Of a DNA stretch of 64,000 nucleotides, positions 11,479-24,775 are shown in pieces (the stretch's first letter is position 1; each line of letters begins with the position of its first letter). The position numbers were made by a program, and so were the translations under genes. A model generated the notes under the pieces. The model did not search any database, was not told the DNA's origin, and saw only the letters and a list, made by a program, of their open reading frames with translations. Source of the stretch: Chrysomallon squamiferum (lineage: Eukaryota > Mollusca > Gastropoda > Neomphalida > Peltospiridae); the NCBI GenBank assembly GCA_012295275.1, contig CM022665.1, forward strand, positions 42,083,652 through 42,147,651. Reading direction: 5' to 3'.

Positions 11479-12104
11479 TTATTTTATTTTATTTTATTTT
11501 TTTTTTATTTTTTTTTAACGGGACCCTTTTTTTTAAATATTTTTAAGTCTGGCGCCACTTGACTTAAATTTTCTTGTGGCGACAGCGAAATGATGAATTA
11601 CGTAACGATAAACATAACTGATAATCATAAACGAAATATTTCTGGAAATAAGTAAAAGCAGCCAATAGTATCTGCTTCGGTTTCTCTTTTCAAATACACC
11701 TGTCAACATTTAACTGCATCAAGGACATAATTAACCACTTTTATTCATATATTCCCAGTACCCACAGATACTAATGGATGTTAAACTGTCCATCGTGGTC
11801 ATTACTGGTGTTTAATTCACAGACTGGCGAAACGCGTTTTAACCAGATCATAATGAAAAACGGTAAACGATTTGATAGGACAGTTAATACTTAAGTATTT
11901 ATTGTGTCTAAGCGCATTTTTCATTGTCATAACATTCGGAAAATATGGCTGTCATGCCCATGTCTAGGTATAATTTTATTTAATGTGGTAGTAGTAACGT
12001 GGGAATGTCCGAGTGGAGAGATGTGTAACTCAGCGGTCACTGGACTACTGCACGATCAAAACTCCTTGGTAGCTCCACTGGAATATTTCACGTTCCAACC
12101 ACTA

Positions 12105-13025
12105 CTCGACAACTGGATATTCAATAGCCGATGACAAAAAAAAACAAAAACAAAAAGTTGAATGGTTTAAGGTTGTTGTTAAACAAATATCGGACATTTG
12201 ATAAACGACGACAGAAAATAAATATGCTGTAACGCTATTATTACACAAAATGTGTGTGGTATTCAGAATACGCGTTAACGATCTTGTTGAACAAATGCTT
12301 GACATTCAGTAACCGATGATAGAAAACTAATGAACATGCTTTAATAGTTTTGTTTTAAAAGTTATCTGATTTTCTGTAGTCGATGATAGAAAATTAATAT
12401 GCTGTAAGGCTATTGTTAAATAAATGTTTGACTTTCAACAGCGGACGATTGAAAATTAACCAACATGCTTTAATAGTTTTTGTTGAACAAATTTTTGACA
12501 TTCAGTAGCCAAAGATAGAAAACATAATAGGTTTTAGTGATACTGCTAAACATTCACTAGCCGATGAACTCAAATTAGCCATTATGCTCTAATGATTGAC
12601 ATTAAATAGCGCATGATAGAAAAAATAATAATAAGCTTTAATGATACTGATAACAAATTAACGATCATGCTCTAAAGATTTTACGAAACAAATGTTTGCT
12701 ATTCACTATTGGGTATAAGAAAACTGATCACCCTTAAAGATAAAACAAAACTTTTTATTTTATTTTAATTAATATATACAAAAAATTAAGTATCATGCTC
12801 TAAACAAATTTTTGATATTCAATACTGGGCTGTAGAAAACTGGTCAGCCTACGATTTAAAAAAAAAAAAAAAAAAAATTATTTTATTTTAATTAATATAT
12901 AACAAATTAACGATCATGCTCTAAATATTTTATGAAACGAACGTTTGATATTCAATACTGGGCGGCAGAAAGCTGATCAGCCTACGGTTAAACGAAACTT
13001 TTGTTTTATTTTAATTAATACAACG
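12105..13025 (+). repeat. Degenerate minisatellite, units about 75-125 bp
   Basis: About ten or eleven diverged units share the phrases TTGACATTCAGTAGCCGATGA, AGAAAATTAA and CATGCT(T/C)TAA. The last three units (from about 12650) form a longer subtype of about 125 bp that adds TTTATTTTAATTAATATA. No reading frame is maintained. Confidence 0.7.
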
Positions 13026-13422
13026 TCCAGCTAGATAAGTGTGAAAGAGTTCGATGGAGGTCAAGTGGCCAAGGTCACTTCCGGTGGCGTTCTTTTAACA
13101 CAGGACACCAAAGTACAAGTGCCTCTTCAGAGTGTTTACACTTACGTCACAACAGGCTTTCATTATCACCATCTGCGTGTACCATATTGCTTGTTATTTA
13201 ATTTGTTTTGTTGTTCTGACACCATCTGTACCACACCGTATCAGTGTTAAAAACCCAAAAATAAAATTACTTGGTTATAAGGAAGTAAGAAAAAAATATA
13301 TATTTATATATACAGTGGCATAATTGTTTAAAAAATCAAGTAATAATAATATAATAATAATAATAATAATAATATTAATAATAATAATAGGGTTTAAATA
13401 TAGAAAATACGGCTCGGATAAT

Positions 13423-13516
<94 letters not shown>

Positions 13517-14023
13517 AGGTATGGATAGTAAAACAGAGACAATGAGAGAACTGATTGATAAAGAGAATCATTAACAGCATATATTATCAGATATTCATTT
13601 AAACAGTAGACTAACTGAAATATGCTTACATCCAATGAAAATACATGTGTCTTGGACATACAATATAAATATCATCTAAATACCATCATCACAGTCTATG
13701 AAAACACAGAAGGAAGATGATATAATTGTCTTACTCTTGTCCAGTTAACACTGAACTGGAATCAAGTCTTGGATGGTTTCTCTGCACTTAATGTTCTGAA
13801 GCTTTAGTGGATTCACCACTGGGTCACTAAGACCAGTCAGTTCAGGATGACCTGTAAGTGGAATGCGTAGGCGGGTGGAAGTGAGGGAACAACGAGAGCT
13901 AGGACTAGAGCTAGAGGACCGGAAAATCTTTTTTTAATTATTATTATTATTATTATTTTTTTTTAAATAAAATATAGATTAATTAGTACACGGTTATTTT
14001 CTATTTTCAGCATTGGTAAGAAG

Positions 14024-14088
<65 letters not shown>

Positions 14089-15339
14089 ACGATTCATATT
14101 TAATGTTAATTTGTGTGTGTATTTATGTATGTATGTATGTGTATGTACGTACGTACGTATGTATGTATGTATGTATGGTTATATGTATATATGTATGTAT
14201 TTTGTTTGTGTTTGCAAGCACGTACGTAGATATGTAGATATGTATGTATGTATATAATGGAGAAATGTTTCTTTGTGAATAACAAAGATTTCGTAGAAAA
14301 TAATATCATAAAAAACTGGAGAAATAAATGGATTTCAATAAACTTCTTTCTTTAATATTTCTATTGTATGAACACGGAATTTTTAATTATTATTTTTTTA
14401 ACTGTATAAGTACTTCCTGTATCAGTAGCAGATAAAATTAAGTTAAGATGACCTCTATTAAGTCAAGAACACCTTGGTAAACTGATTTTAATTCTGTATA
14501 ATCTCCTTACCTATTAACTCTAATCATTTATGAGTAGACATGAAGCTGGTTCAAGGTATATGTCGTGCAGGTCGCAGGATCAACACTGGATTGTCCTACA
14601 TAATTATGTATTTGTATAATGTGCTGCAAAATGAAATAGAAAAAAAAGCGACGGAAATGTTATTTTACAGTTTGAATGTAAATTCATGTAGTTCTGGTTT
14701 GGCGACACGATCCTGATACCTACCACACTAAAGACTGGTGGTGGTTTAACCCGCGATGAAAGTGAGATTTATCTAATACCAGTGATGTTTAATAAAATGG
14801 ATTACAAAGATGGAACAGTACTGTTGACACTCGATTTCACGAACTTTGGTCTTATAACTTTCGGAAAACTGAGACCAAAAGTTTGAAAAACGCTCAAAAT
14901 TTGAAGTTACCGTCATTTCCCGTCTGTAAATTTATCTCTTAAGTTATTCTGTGTCCCCACTATACGTTCAAGGCAGCCCTCTCTCAACCCATTTTCCATC
15001 AAAGTAAGAGTAAATTTTACAACTGCTCCCATAATCATCCAAAACGAATAAACTTCAGACAGCCTAGCCTACATTTCTCTATTTTACGTATACGGTGTGA
15101 CATATTTTTTTTTGCACTATGTCTGTATATTGTTTTTACATTACTATATTACTTATTATACCGCTGTTACATCTACAAAAGTTTAAACGTTTCGGTGTAT
15201 TTTAGAGTTAATGTTTCCATTCGCGATTTCCCAGACTTTTTGCATTTTTCGGACCGATTCTTCACACTATTTGTCCGTGAAATAGAGTTTGAAAATTAAC
15301 CCTGTTATTTCATAGCTACATATTAATTATATGTAGATG

Positions 15340-15420
15340 GCGTTATCGCGAATCGATCCTGGTACCTGACACTCGTGGGGCAGACGATTTTACCATAACG
15401 ATTTAGGAAATGCAACGATG
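15340..15420 (-). mobile_element. tRNA-like SINE head
   Basis: On the minus strand TATGGTAAAATCGTCTGCC (A-box region) is followed by AGTGTCAGGTACCAGGATCG and ATTCGCG (B-box region). The spacing fits a tRNA-derived head, but the tail and insertion-site duplications were not identified. Confidence 0.35.
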
Positions 15421-15885
15421 CATTGCTGTCAAAAAGGCTGAGAATGCGAGCCGTGTGTATATAAATCTCACTACCAATAAATAAACTGATACAGCAGAGT
15501 TTTTTGGGTGTTTTGTAAACGCTAGAAAAACGTTGACATATGAACACAGTAGCATGGCTATTCACGATAACAAAGAAACGACTACTGATACCAAAAAATA
15601 AGAATGCTAAGGTTAAACCAAACGATAATTCACAGTCTTGATTAACGACAGGGTAACAGCCTAAGACGACGTTTTACAAAGAAGGTGATAAGTAAACAGA
15701 TTGTCTGACCTTGTACAGCAGGTAAGGCCAATAAACGAATGACCATGTGTAATGAATGGGATTAAGAAATTGATTCCTTATTAAGAATGATATATTGTGC
15801 TTAGTGTATAATCGTAAAAGATGTTTTTAAATATATATTTATATCAATGTAAATATATGTGTATTCGGTACAAACTACATCCTTT

Positions 15886-15931
<46 letters not shown>

Positions 15932-17236
15932 AACACATACATACGTACCTAGGTACTTACATCAGTACGTCAAAACATGCCTACAAACCTACGTTTACAT
16001 TCTCGGCTATGCGCAAACTTTAGTTTTGTTCTTTAACTGCTACTGATACCAAAGTTGTTTTTTTTTTTTGTCATATCATTATTACAATTACTGCTGCTGC
16101 TACTGTTACTACTAACAATAATTCTGCTGCTACTACTATTACCGCTTCACACCTGTTATTACTTCACTGGTAGTTGTTTGTTTTTTTTTTTCTAATTACG
16201 TGTATTCGACTTTTACAAATGATCAGATCTGTAATTTTGACCATTTAGTGTTTAAACTTCTCACTTCCATGTAATTATTTGCTAATCAGTCTGCACTCTG
16301 TTTTCGGGCCTCTTAATTTGAAATCAGCGGCGTTTCTAATAGAGTATCAAATTACACGTATTTATGTGGCAGTCCTCACACAGAGCACTGAGTGGCAGTC
16401 CTCTTGGTTAAAGACATAACGGGTATTAACATCATAAACCTAACAATTATTACGTTCGACCTCTGATTAATTCGTAACTGTCGTTACATTATTATTCTAA
16501 ATAATACAGCTTATCCACTATTTGTCGGGACTTTGATGGGTAAAAAAACGTAAAACGTAAACGGGTGGTAAATGTTTTATTGTGCGTAAAGTTATCAAAC
16601 GAGCCGACCACTACAACGACCTACGCGACCCCAACAAGTTTTTCAAGATAAATAATTCTTACGCTATAACCGTCCGATTATTAAAAAAAAAAAAAAAAAA
16701 AAACCCACCTCGATGATATGCACTGCTTGACTATAATAAACAAACAAAATTAAAAACATTTATATTTAAGTATAGTTTTTGATGACTGTGAATTTTAATT
16801 TTTTTTTTTTTTTTTTTTTTTTTTTCGACTTCAGAAAACCAAGCGTCGGGGAGGTGGAAAATGTCTAATCGTGTGATTGTCTGCCTCTTTTCCTGTTTAT
16901 ACATGACGAACAGTTTATGAGAAAATTAGATGTGAAATATAAACATAAATTTAATAGGTAATAAAGCGATTATCAAAAGGCCACGTATTGTAGACGTTGA
17001 AATTGGTTTGTCCGTTTGATAACTTCTTGCATGTTGACTAGACATGACCAAATTTGGTTTACGGATTTTCTTTTAAGTCAAGATCTTTTAAAGATTAGTT
17101 TGCTCAGTGTCTGTTTCTAAAAAAATTTTATTTTTTATTTTTTTTTTAGAAATAAAGTACATAAAAAGCAAAACGCGTGTTTTGTGTTGATGTTGTTTTT
17201 TTTTTGTGTTGCTTTTTTTTATGTTTGTCTAGTTGG

Positions 17237-17267
<31 letters not shown>

Positions 17268-17535
17268 CTTCTTTTTGCTTGTTTTTTTTTTTTGTTCTTT
17301 TTGTTGTTGAGAAAATATTTATAGAGAAAAATAATTATATCATTAATTTAAAATATTACAAATACAACACAAAACATTGTAAACACGATTTTCGTCAAGA
17401 CCTAATCCAGATACATAATCTACATATTCAAAACTGCGTTCGACAGTAAAGAGAATTGATGAATTAATAACAAAAGATGGTAACGTACTGGGGGGGTCTT
17501 ACACATGAGCTATAAGCTGGCCGAGAAGCGATCCC

Positions 17536-17600
17536 AGGCACTACTGGTCGTAAACACTATGGCATTAACCACATCACAGTCCTTCCTAGTCCGAGTAACA
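17536..17600 (-). mobile_element. tRNA-like SINE head
   Basis: On the minus strand GATGTGGTTAATGCCATAGT resembles a tRNA A-box region. It is followed by AGTAGTGCCTGGGATCGCTTC as a B-box-like element about 25 bases on. Boundaries are not defined. Confidence 0.35.
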
Positions 17601-18233
17601 CAGTAATCGTCAGGGTATCAGATTGACGAATTGCGTCAGTTAAAACAGTGTGATACTTTCTTTCTTCTCTCTGCACAGTTTACTTAGGGCTGTGACAACA
17701 CATAAATGTTCGAGTAACATGATCAGTGGACAAAACCAAATACCTGCACTTTTAAGACAGTTCACGGCTGTAAATTAGACTTGTTTTCTTCACCTTGATA
17801 GTCGTACGATTGCATGGGATGTGTTTACAGAATGTGACACGCGTAAAACAAGATGATGATCACCTATTGACCGGAATGGGTAACAAAAAAAAAAAAAACA
17901 CACCCCAAAACAGAGGTATTTAATATTGAGATGTGTTCTATATCACGTCTCCATATATATTATTACACACATACATATTTTCTGACAGGGAGCCATATAT
18001 ACGAACATACGTATGCGTACATATATAAATGCATACGTATGTAGGTATAAAACGTACATTGATATATACATTCATAGATATATGTACACGAATACACACA
18101 CACTCACACACACACACACACACACAAAGAGATAAACCATACAACCCGTACGTTTTCTTCCAGAGAAAAAGAAAGAAAGAGCATTAATCAGATCGGGAAA
18201 AAAAGAAAGTGAAGAAGCATAATAAGTGTGTGT

Positions 18234-18316
<83 letters not shown>

Positions 18317-19167
18317 GAGAGAGAAGAAGAAGAAGAAGGAGTTTTAAGATAAAGATATTTAACGTCTCATTTACTCAACTTGCGTCCAACTTTCCCTTTC
18401 ATCCACTTGAAACCTGTCACTCCCACGAGAAACTAAACATTTCCCTTAAGATCGCTATTAAGAGGTGCAAGTATTCCATTCACTCGTTGCTTCATTACCC
18501 TGTAAATATTAATAAGCAGACTCGACTGCCGCGTGGTGTGAAAAACATAAATTTCATCGTGTCTTTGCGAAAGAGCTGACACTTATTATTTAACGGAGCG
18601 TCTACACAAAGCAGTTTCGTCACTGGCTGAAGACCACGAACGTGTTACGCACACCATCAGCAATAACAAACCCTCTGGATGCTCAGCAGAAGAAGCCCAA
18701 TTTTAATACCTTTAGAATAGTTTCATTGTGATGTCTTCATTGCTCCTTTTTTCATGCTGGGTGAATGCAGTACGGGTGAATGCAGAAGGGATGTGCAATG
18801 AACAAAAAAAAAAAAAAAAAAACGTCACACTGAGCGATGTAGTAATTTATGTAAGTTTTATGATAATGGGGTGATAAACGGTGAAAACGTCTTCTGTGAA
18901 TCTGTTTATATTTGTGGAGGTCGCTGTATGTCTCATTCTTTTCTGTGTAGTCTTCGTTGGATTTTTCTTAATGTCGTTTTTACGTTAGGTAACTAGGAAT
19001 TTAGACGAGTAAGAATAAGAAAGGAAACAAAGATTAGAGATTACAGATGTGTTCTGACACAGGAATCATGTGCTCTTTATAGTGTATTGAAAATATAATA
19101 CATTGACAAATATTTGAAAAGAAGGCAAAAATAAATTTAAACACTGCTCGAAAAACAGATTATGAGG

Positions 19168-19198
<31 letters not shown>

Positions 19199-20515
19199 AC
19201 CTTCAAAACAAATAAATTAATTAATAAATATTTCGTTTCACTAAAACAAAAATGGCGATATTTGTTTTGGCCTGAGTAAAAAAACAAACAAAAGTCATTC
19301 CGTAAACGTACATTACGGAAACACAGTTTATATCACCTTTTTCTTTTTTTTTTTTTTTCTTTTTTCTTTTTCTTATCTTCCTTTCAACAGTGTGTAGTGT
19401 GGATTAAATATCGTGTTCAGCAAGGCTATCACTAAAACAGTTCAACATTTCAGAGGATACCATTGCAGACCTACAACTGCGATTAGAATTTAATTTCATT
19501 TTAATGTTTCTTCATTTTACTGTGGTAAAGACAGTACAACATCAAAAGAAATATTATAGCTGTATATTTTCAGTTGACAAGAATTTTTTTTTTTTTTTTT
19601 TTTAAAGGCTTTGATGATTAAAGTGATGGTTTGCCGTGCAGAAAGTAACTGAGCAGAAATGAGATGTATATTTTATCTTTGTTTTTCATTAAATCTTTGT
19701 TCGTGTGATGCTAGACAGATGGGGACACAGGTATTGGTATATGTATCATTATTAGCTTTATACTTGTTAGGTAGCGTTACCAAAGGACAGTAAAGAAATG
19801 GAACGGATCATTATAGTGTCTGTTTGGAGGTTTATTCTTCTGTTTTATAACCTCTGAAGGATGTTGTAGTTGAATTAGTGAGCATTAATCACGGATGCTG
19901 CTGCTGATGATGATGATGATTAAATGTATTATGAGTGTGTTGTTAAAATAACAACAAACACTTTCACGTAAAGATTCGTATAGAAAGAAAGTATTAGTTC
20001 AATAGAGGCAAAGATGAGTGCTCATCGGTACTGTCCCTAGCCCAAGTGTATTACGTTTCAAACTGTATCCAAAATGCGCAATAAAATAATTATTTGTTGT
20101 TGTTTGTTTTGTTTTATTTTCGTGTTGATGTTTTTTGTTTTTTTTTTTTTTTTATTTTTTATTTTTGTAGGGTGGTCTTCTTGTTTTCTTGTTTTGTTGT
20201 TCTTTTTGTCTTGTCTGCGTTGTTGTTTGTTCCTTTATTTCTTCTTTCTTTTCTTCTTTATCTTTTTGTTTCGTTCAGTATTTAATTCATCATTTAAATT
20301 CTTATAAAACATCTGAACACGGATATTTTTTAATATAGCATTTAAAACGTAGTAATATTGTTAGTGCAGTTTCTATTGACAACACCCCTAAACATTCTTT
20401 CTTTCTTTTTTTTTTCTTCTTCTTCTTCTTCTTCGTCTTCGTCTTCTTCTTCATCTTCTTCTTTTATATCGTAATTATTTATAGTCGACGAAACCGTAAA
20501 TGCTGTTACAGACGT

Positions 20516-20530
20516 GGCGGTCACGTGACC
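20516..20530. promoter_or_regulatory. Palindromic E-box GGTCACGTGACC in CpG-rich patch
   Basis: The 12-bp perfect palindrome around CACGTG matches the USF/TFE type of E-box. It lies in the CpG-dense segment that also holds an AAAATGGCCGC motif (YY1-like and start context) near 20705 on the minus strand. Together these look like a small promoter. This is inference from motifs only. Confidence 0.3.
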
Positions 20531-20630
20531 GACAGAAGCGACCTCTTGGAGAGCACGACGTACAAGCGAGATTACTGAACCTGATGTGAGATGAAATTGT
20601 CGGGTAAATACTGTCATTAATGCGACATAC

Positions 20631-20705
20631 CGTTCCACTGATTTGTACAACAACGCGAGAGTTTTCTTTCACGGACAGACGTAAACAATCGTCAGCAGCG
20701 GCCAT
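20631..20705 (-). CDS. Candidate orphan first coding exon (unrecognised product)
   Basis: On the minus strand ACAAAATGGCCGC gives a strong start context. It opens a frame MAAADDCLRLSVKENSRVVV then QISGT, ending at a donor-like ACG|GTATGTCG at 20631/20630. Unspliced, the frame continues to 20475 (76 codons). The exon lies in a CpG-dense island (about 20480-20760) with a palindromic E-box. I do not recognise the protein and found no second exon downstream, so this could be a promoter or noncoding first exon. Confidence 0.25.
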
Positions 20706-20804
20706 TTTGTAGAAACTCCCAAGACGAACTCAGTCGTTCGTGTCATCAGTTTGCCTGTTTCTTTCACTGGCTAATTTTAGTTTGTCAGAATAGTAATAAT
20801 GAAT

Positions 20805-20811
20805 AAACTGA

Positions 20812-20843
<32 letters not shown>

Positions 20844-21258
20844 AGACTATTACTAGAAGAAGAAGAAGTAGAAAGTAATAGGATTTGAAGTAGTAGTAGT
20901 AGTAGTATAGGCATTGAAGTACTACTAGTAGAAGTAGTCGAAGTAGTAGTAGTAATAGTAGTAGTAGGAGTTGAAATAGTAGTAGCAATAGCTGTAGTAG
21001 TAAGAGTTGTGGTAATAGGAGCTGAAGTAGTAATAGCGGTAGTAATAGCAACAGCAACAGCAGCAGCAACACAAATACTAAAAAGAGAAGAAATTATAGA
21101 AACTAATCATTTGTAGCAGTTGTTATAATAGAAGTAATAATAGTAGTTACAGTAGTAGTAGTAGAAGCAGCAGAAATAATAATATAGTAGTTGTAGTAGT
21201 AGTAGTAGTAGCAGTAATAGTAGTAGTAGTAGTAGCAGTAGTAGTAGTAGTAGTGGTT

Positions 21259-21326
<68 letters not shown>

Positions 21327-21360
21327 TGTAGTAGTAGAAGAAGAAGAAGAAGAAGAAGCA
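20805..21360. repeat. Compound trinucleotide/tetranucleotide microsatellite
   Basis: A GAAA run (about 20811-20843) is followed by imperfect TAG/CAG/GAA trinucleotide tracts to 21360, broken by about 50 unique bases near 21075-21115. The interruptions and CAG variants suggest an old tract. The Leu-rich frames across it are artefacts. Confidence 0.8.
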
Positions 21361-21904
21361 GATGATGTAGTGTTAAAGTATTCAAAAACGTCAGTGTTTT
21401 CATGGAATTTTTAATTAGGCGATGCCTTTTACCCTTACGTTAAAAAAAAAAAAAAAAATAAAATAATATTCTAATAAAATAAAAAAATTTTAACCCTGGA
21501 TTACTACTTGCAAGCGGGTAAATAATAACAAAAGATAAGTAATACGTTTATGGTAGTATTCATTTAAACGTTAAACTTCCACGCTAGTGCATTTTAATGT
21601 TAATTTTGTTATTATATAGCTGTCATACATTCTTCTCTGTACTGTAATCCTACAATCCATGAGAATAAATCCATGAGAATAAAGTAATTATAGACATTGT
21701 AAACAGTAAACAGATATCAAAAAAAAAAAAAAAAAAAAAAAAAAGGAAAAAAAGAAAAGTAACTAGCAGGTTTTTACTATCAGCGCACTTCGACCCTGTA
21801 TGTCATCGTTGAACATCATTCATAATGCTTTGAATTGTTTGATGTCAGCAAATTAATCCCTGTATGTTATTAACAGGCTACTAAAATGTTAGCCTTTTTA
21901 ATAG

Positions 21905-21991
<87 letters not shown>

Positions 21992-22139
21992 CTCTCTCAT
22001 TTTTTTGTTTTAATTTCTTGATGATTTTATTTTAATAATAACGGGTAAGATGTATAATTCAATCATTTTTTAATTCACAAGAGATAAAAGAGATGATAAA
22101 ACCAGCAGCCACCACTACATAGCACGTCCTTAGGTAAAC

Positions 22140-22260
22140 TATAAATTCCTTGCTGAACTCGTAAAATTCCCGTGATGCATTAGCAAGGATTGATCCTGCG
22201 ACCTCTCATGCTGCGAGCTACCGCTCAAACAAACCCATGTTAAAATACTTGCTGACTCAC
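22140..22260 (-). mobile_element. tRNA-like SINE head
   Basis: On the minus strand GAGCGGTAGCTCGCAGCATG is followed by AGAGGTCGCAGGATCAATCC. This gives an A-box-like and a good B-box-like element in tRNA order, in the style of molluscan tRNA-derived SINEs. The 3' tail is not defined. Confidence 0.5.
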
Positions 22261-22937
22261 AACGCATAAAGCGAATGTGTTCCTCTGATAACAGCTCCAA
22301 AGTGTTGCGAGTCACTGCGATGCATGACGGTAGCATAATGGTGCTCGAGATTTAATTCAAAATTACATGTCGTCTGCTGAGGTGAAAGGTTATCGACACA
22401 ACACTTATCGTCAAGAGAGGCAAAGAAGTTTTTAGTGGATTTCTTTTTTTTTTTTTTCTTTATTCCTCGTTTTTCATCTTCTTCTTCTTCTTTTTTCTAA
22501 TTTTATTTTATTTTTTAAAATATTTTTATAACGAATGTTAATCATAATTTATGTCAAGATGAATCAGGGTTTTTTAAAATACTGATTCGGCAATTTTTTT
22601 TTTTTTTTCCTTTTTCTTTTTGGCTGTCGTTATAACGAACTGTGACTGTGCGAGAGCGTCACCAAAGCTGACTTCCCTATAATGGACTTGGTATCGCCCA
22701 GGTGTCGAAGCTGACTAGTGTATGTGTGTGTGTGACGGGGATATGACGGACTAGCCAAGCTTGTTGAAATTAAACAACATGAACTGAAAATATTTTTAAA
22801 CAGATACAAATTAAACCTAAACATTAACAGTTTTGGATTATTGTGTTTATGGGTCCTGACTGTTCATACGATATCACGTCTGTAAAACTGTTTTCTCGAG
22901 ACCAAGGTTGGTACATTTTTATTTTTTTATTTAGTTT

Positions 22938-23021
<84 letters not shown>

Positions 23022-23890
23022 ATAATAATAATTATTATTATTATTGTAATTGTAATATTAACAAAAATCGATGTTTAAAATGACGTCTGCTACCTAAACT
23101 GTTTTGTTTGTTTCCTGATATACAAATTACGGGGGGTTTTAACAAACGAGATGATATCAGTAATTATTAATCCCACTGTATTAAAGGGAGGTTTTTCTCC
23201 CCTCCCACATCGCTGTAAAACTTCCAACTGAGGAGTGTTAAATAATTAAAATATAAAATATAATAAATATTTTTTTCTTTCAAAGACGCTGATTAGAGGA
23301 ATAAAGGGAAAAAAAATTATTTCTTATTTTTTTTCTTTTCTTTTTCAATTTGTTTAGTTGATATAGATAAAATTATTTTAACTGAAAATGAAATTACGAA
23401 GTGTCACATAAACTACAACTAAAATTAATAAATTTTTTAAAATTTTAATAAAATAGAAATAATAATAATAAATAATAATAATTACAACAACAATAACAAC
23501 ATAATAACTAATAACAAATAAATTGTTAAAAAATAAAAAAAACATTCTGTGCATTTTTCGTAAGTTTATAATTACAAGAATTTTGTATATATTTTTTTTT
23601 TTTTTAAACCCAGTTTTGTTACAATTTACACTGGAAAGAAAGCAATCGAAATGATTTCAGTGAAAAACAATTACATAATTGTTTATTAATGGAAAATTAA
23701 TGCAAAGTATTCAGTGGACAGAGTTCGTGTTGATTTATGTCTGTCAACATTCATGTAATGTAGCCTTTGTGACCGACGTTTAAGATTTAGAATCCTCTTA
23801 GCTTTGACTGATACTGCCTCATAGACGTTACTTGAGACATCGCCATTGTAGGTTTTATTTTATTCAGTTGTCGAGAGTTATAGTTACAGT

Positions 23891-24302
23891 TTCTTAAATA
23901 TGATGATGCGTTATTAGTAGGATAGCTTTTTAAAGAACAGAAGAAAAAAAAAAGAAAAAGAATCGAGAGAGAGAGAGAGAGAAAGAGAGATAGAGACACA
24001 TAAATATTTCTTAAATATGATGATAAATTATTAGTAGGATAGCTTTTTAAAGAAATGAAAAAAAGAAAATAAAAAGAATAGAGAGAAAGAGAAAGAGAAA
24101 CATAGACACACAAATTTTTCTTAAATATGATGATAAATTATTAGTAAGAGAGCTTTTTAAAGAAAAGAAGAAGAAAATTAAAAAGAATAGAGAAAGAGAG
24201 AGAGAAAGAGATAGAGAGACATACAAATATTTCTTAAAAACTATTGGGAGTATAGCATTTTTAAACAAAAGAAGAAGAAAAAGAAAAAGAATAGAGATAG
24301 AC

Positions 24303-24352
<50 letters not shown>
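23891..24352. repeat. Four-copy minisatellite (about 110-117 bp) ending in GA microsatellite
   Basis: Units begin TTCTTAAATATGATGAT at 23891, 24008 and 24118, with a degenerate unit at 24231. Each carries ATTATTAGTAGGATAGC, a TTTTTAAAGAA block, an A/G-rich stretch and a GA run with ACATA. The last unit runs into a pure GA tract (24309-24352). Confidence 0.8.
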
Positions 24353-24354
<2 letters not shown>

Positions 24355-24710
24355 CATTCAAGTGACTGAGGACAAAATGATTATAATAATAGAAAAAATC
24401 CACTCAGACGATTCAGCTGACTGACTGCACACACGACAGCAATGTCTAAACTCACGCCCATCCCACCCGTATTTAGAACTGCATGAGTAACCGCCAAATT
24501 GAAACACAGTGTCTGCGATGTAAATGTTTAAAAAATAAAAATATAAATTTATTACTCGTTACAGTAGTTATCACTACATTTCTGTAACAGATATGATCAC
24601 TAGGTAGAACAGAAGATAGCTGTGGTAAAATATGATAAACTATACGCGTTATCAGCGATTCTGTTATTTAAATATTTGTAAACGTATGATTATATTTGTT
24701 CATATGTGTG

Positions 24711-24775
<65 letters not shown>

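Larger units (their letters stand above)
13026..20470. other. Intergenic region, repeats and SINE remnants
   Basis: No confident gene. Long microsatellites are GA (13424-13512), GT (14027-14086), TATG (14118-14260), CA (about 15890-15926) and GA (18235-18310). Many poly-A and poly-T tracts are present. tRNA-like heads lie at about 14560-14600 (+), 15340-15420 (-) and 17536-17600 (-). Short frames here are low complexity or lack coding character. Confidence 0.6.

Noticed and set aside
21107-21403. Poly-Leu, poly-Ser, poly-Asn and Arg/Glu frames here and at many other sites (e.g. 18226, 35689, 37119, 40087, 31085)
   Set aside because: They are translations of (TAG)n, (GA)n, (CT)n, (ATT)n and (TATG)n microsatellites, open in several frames and on both strands at once.
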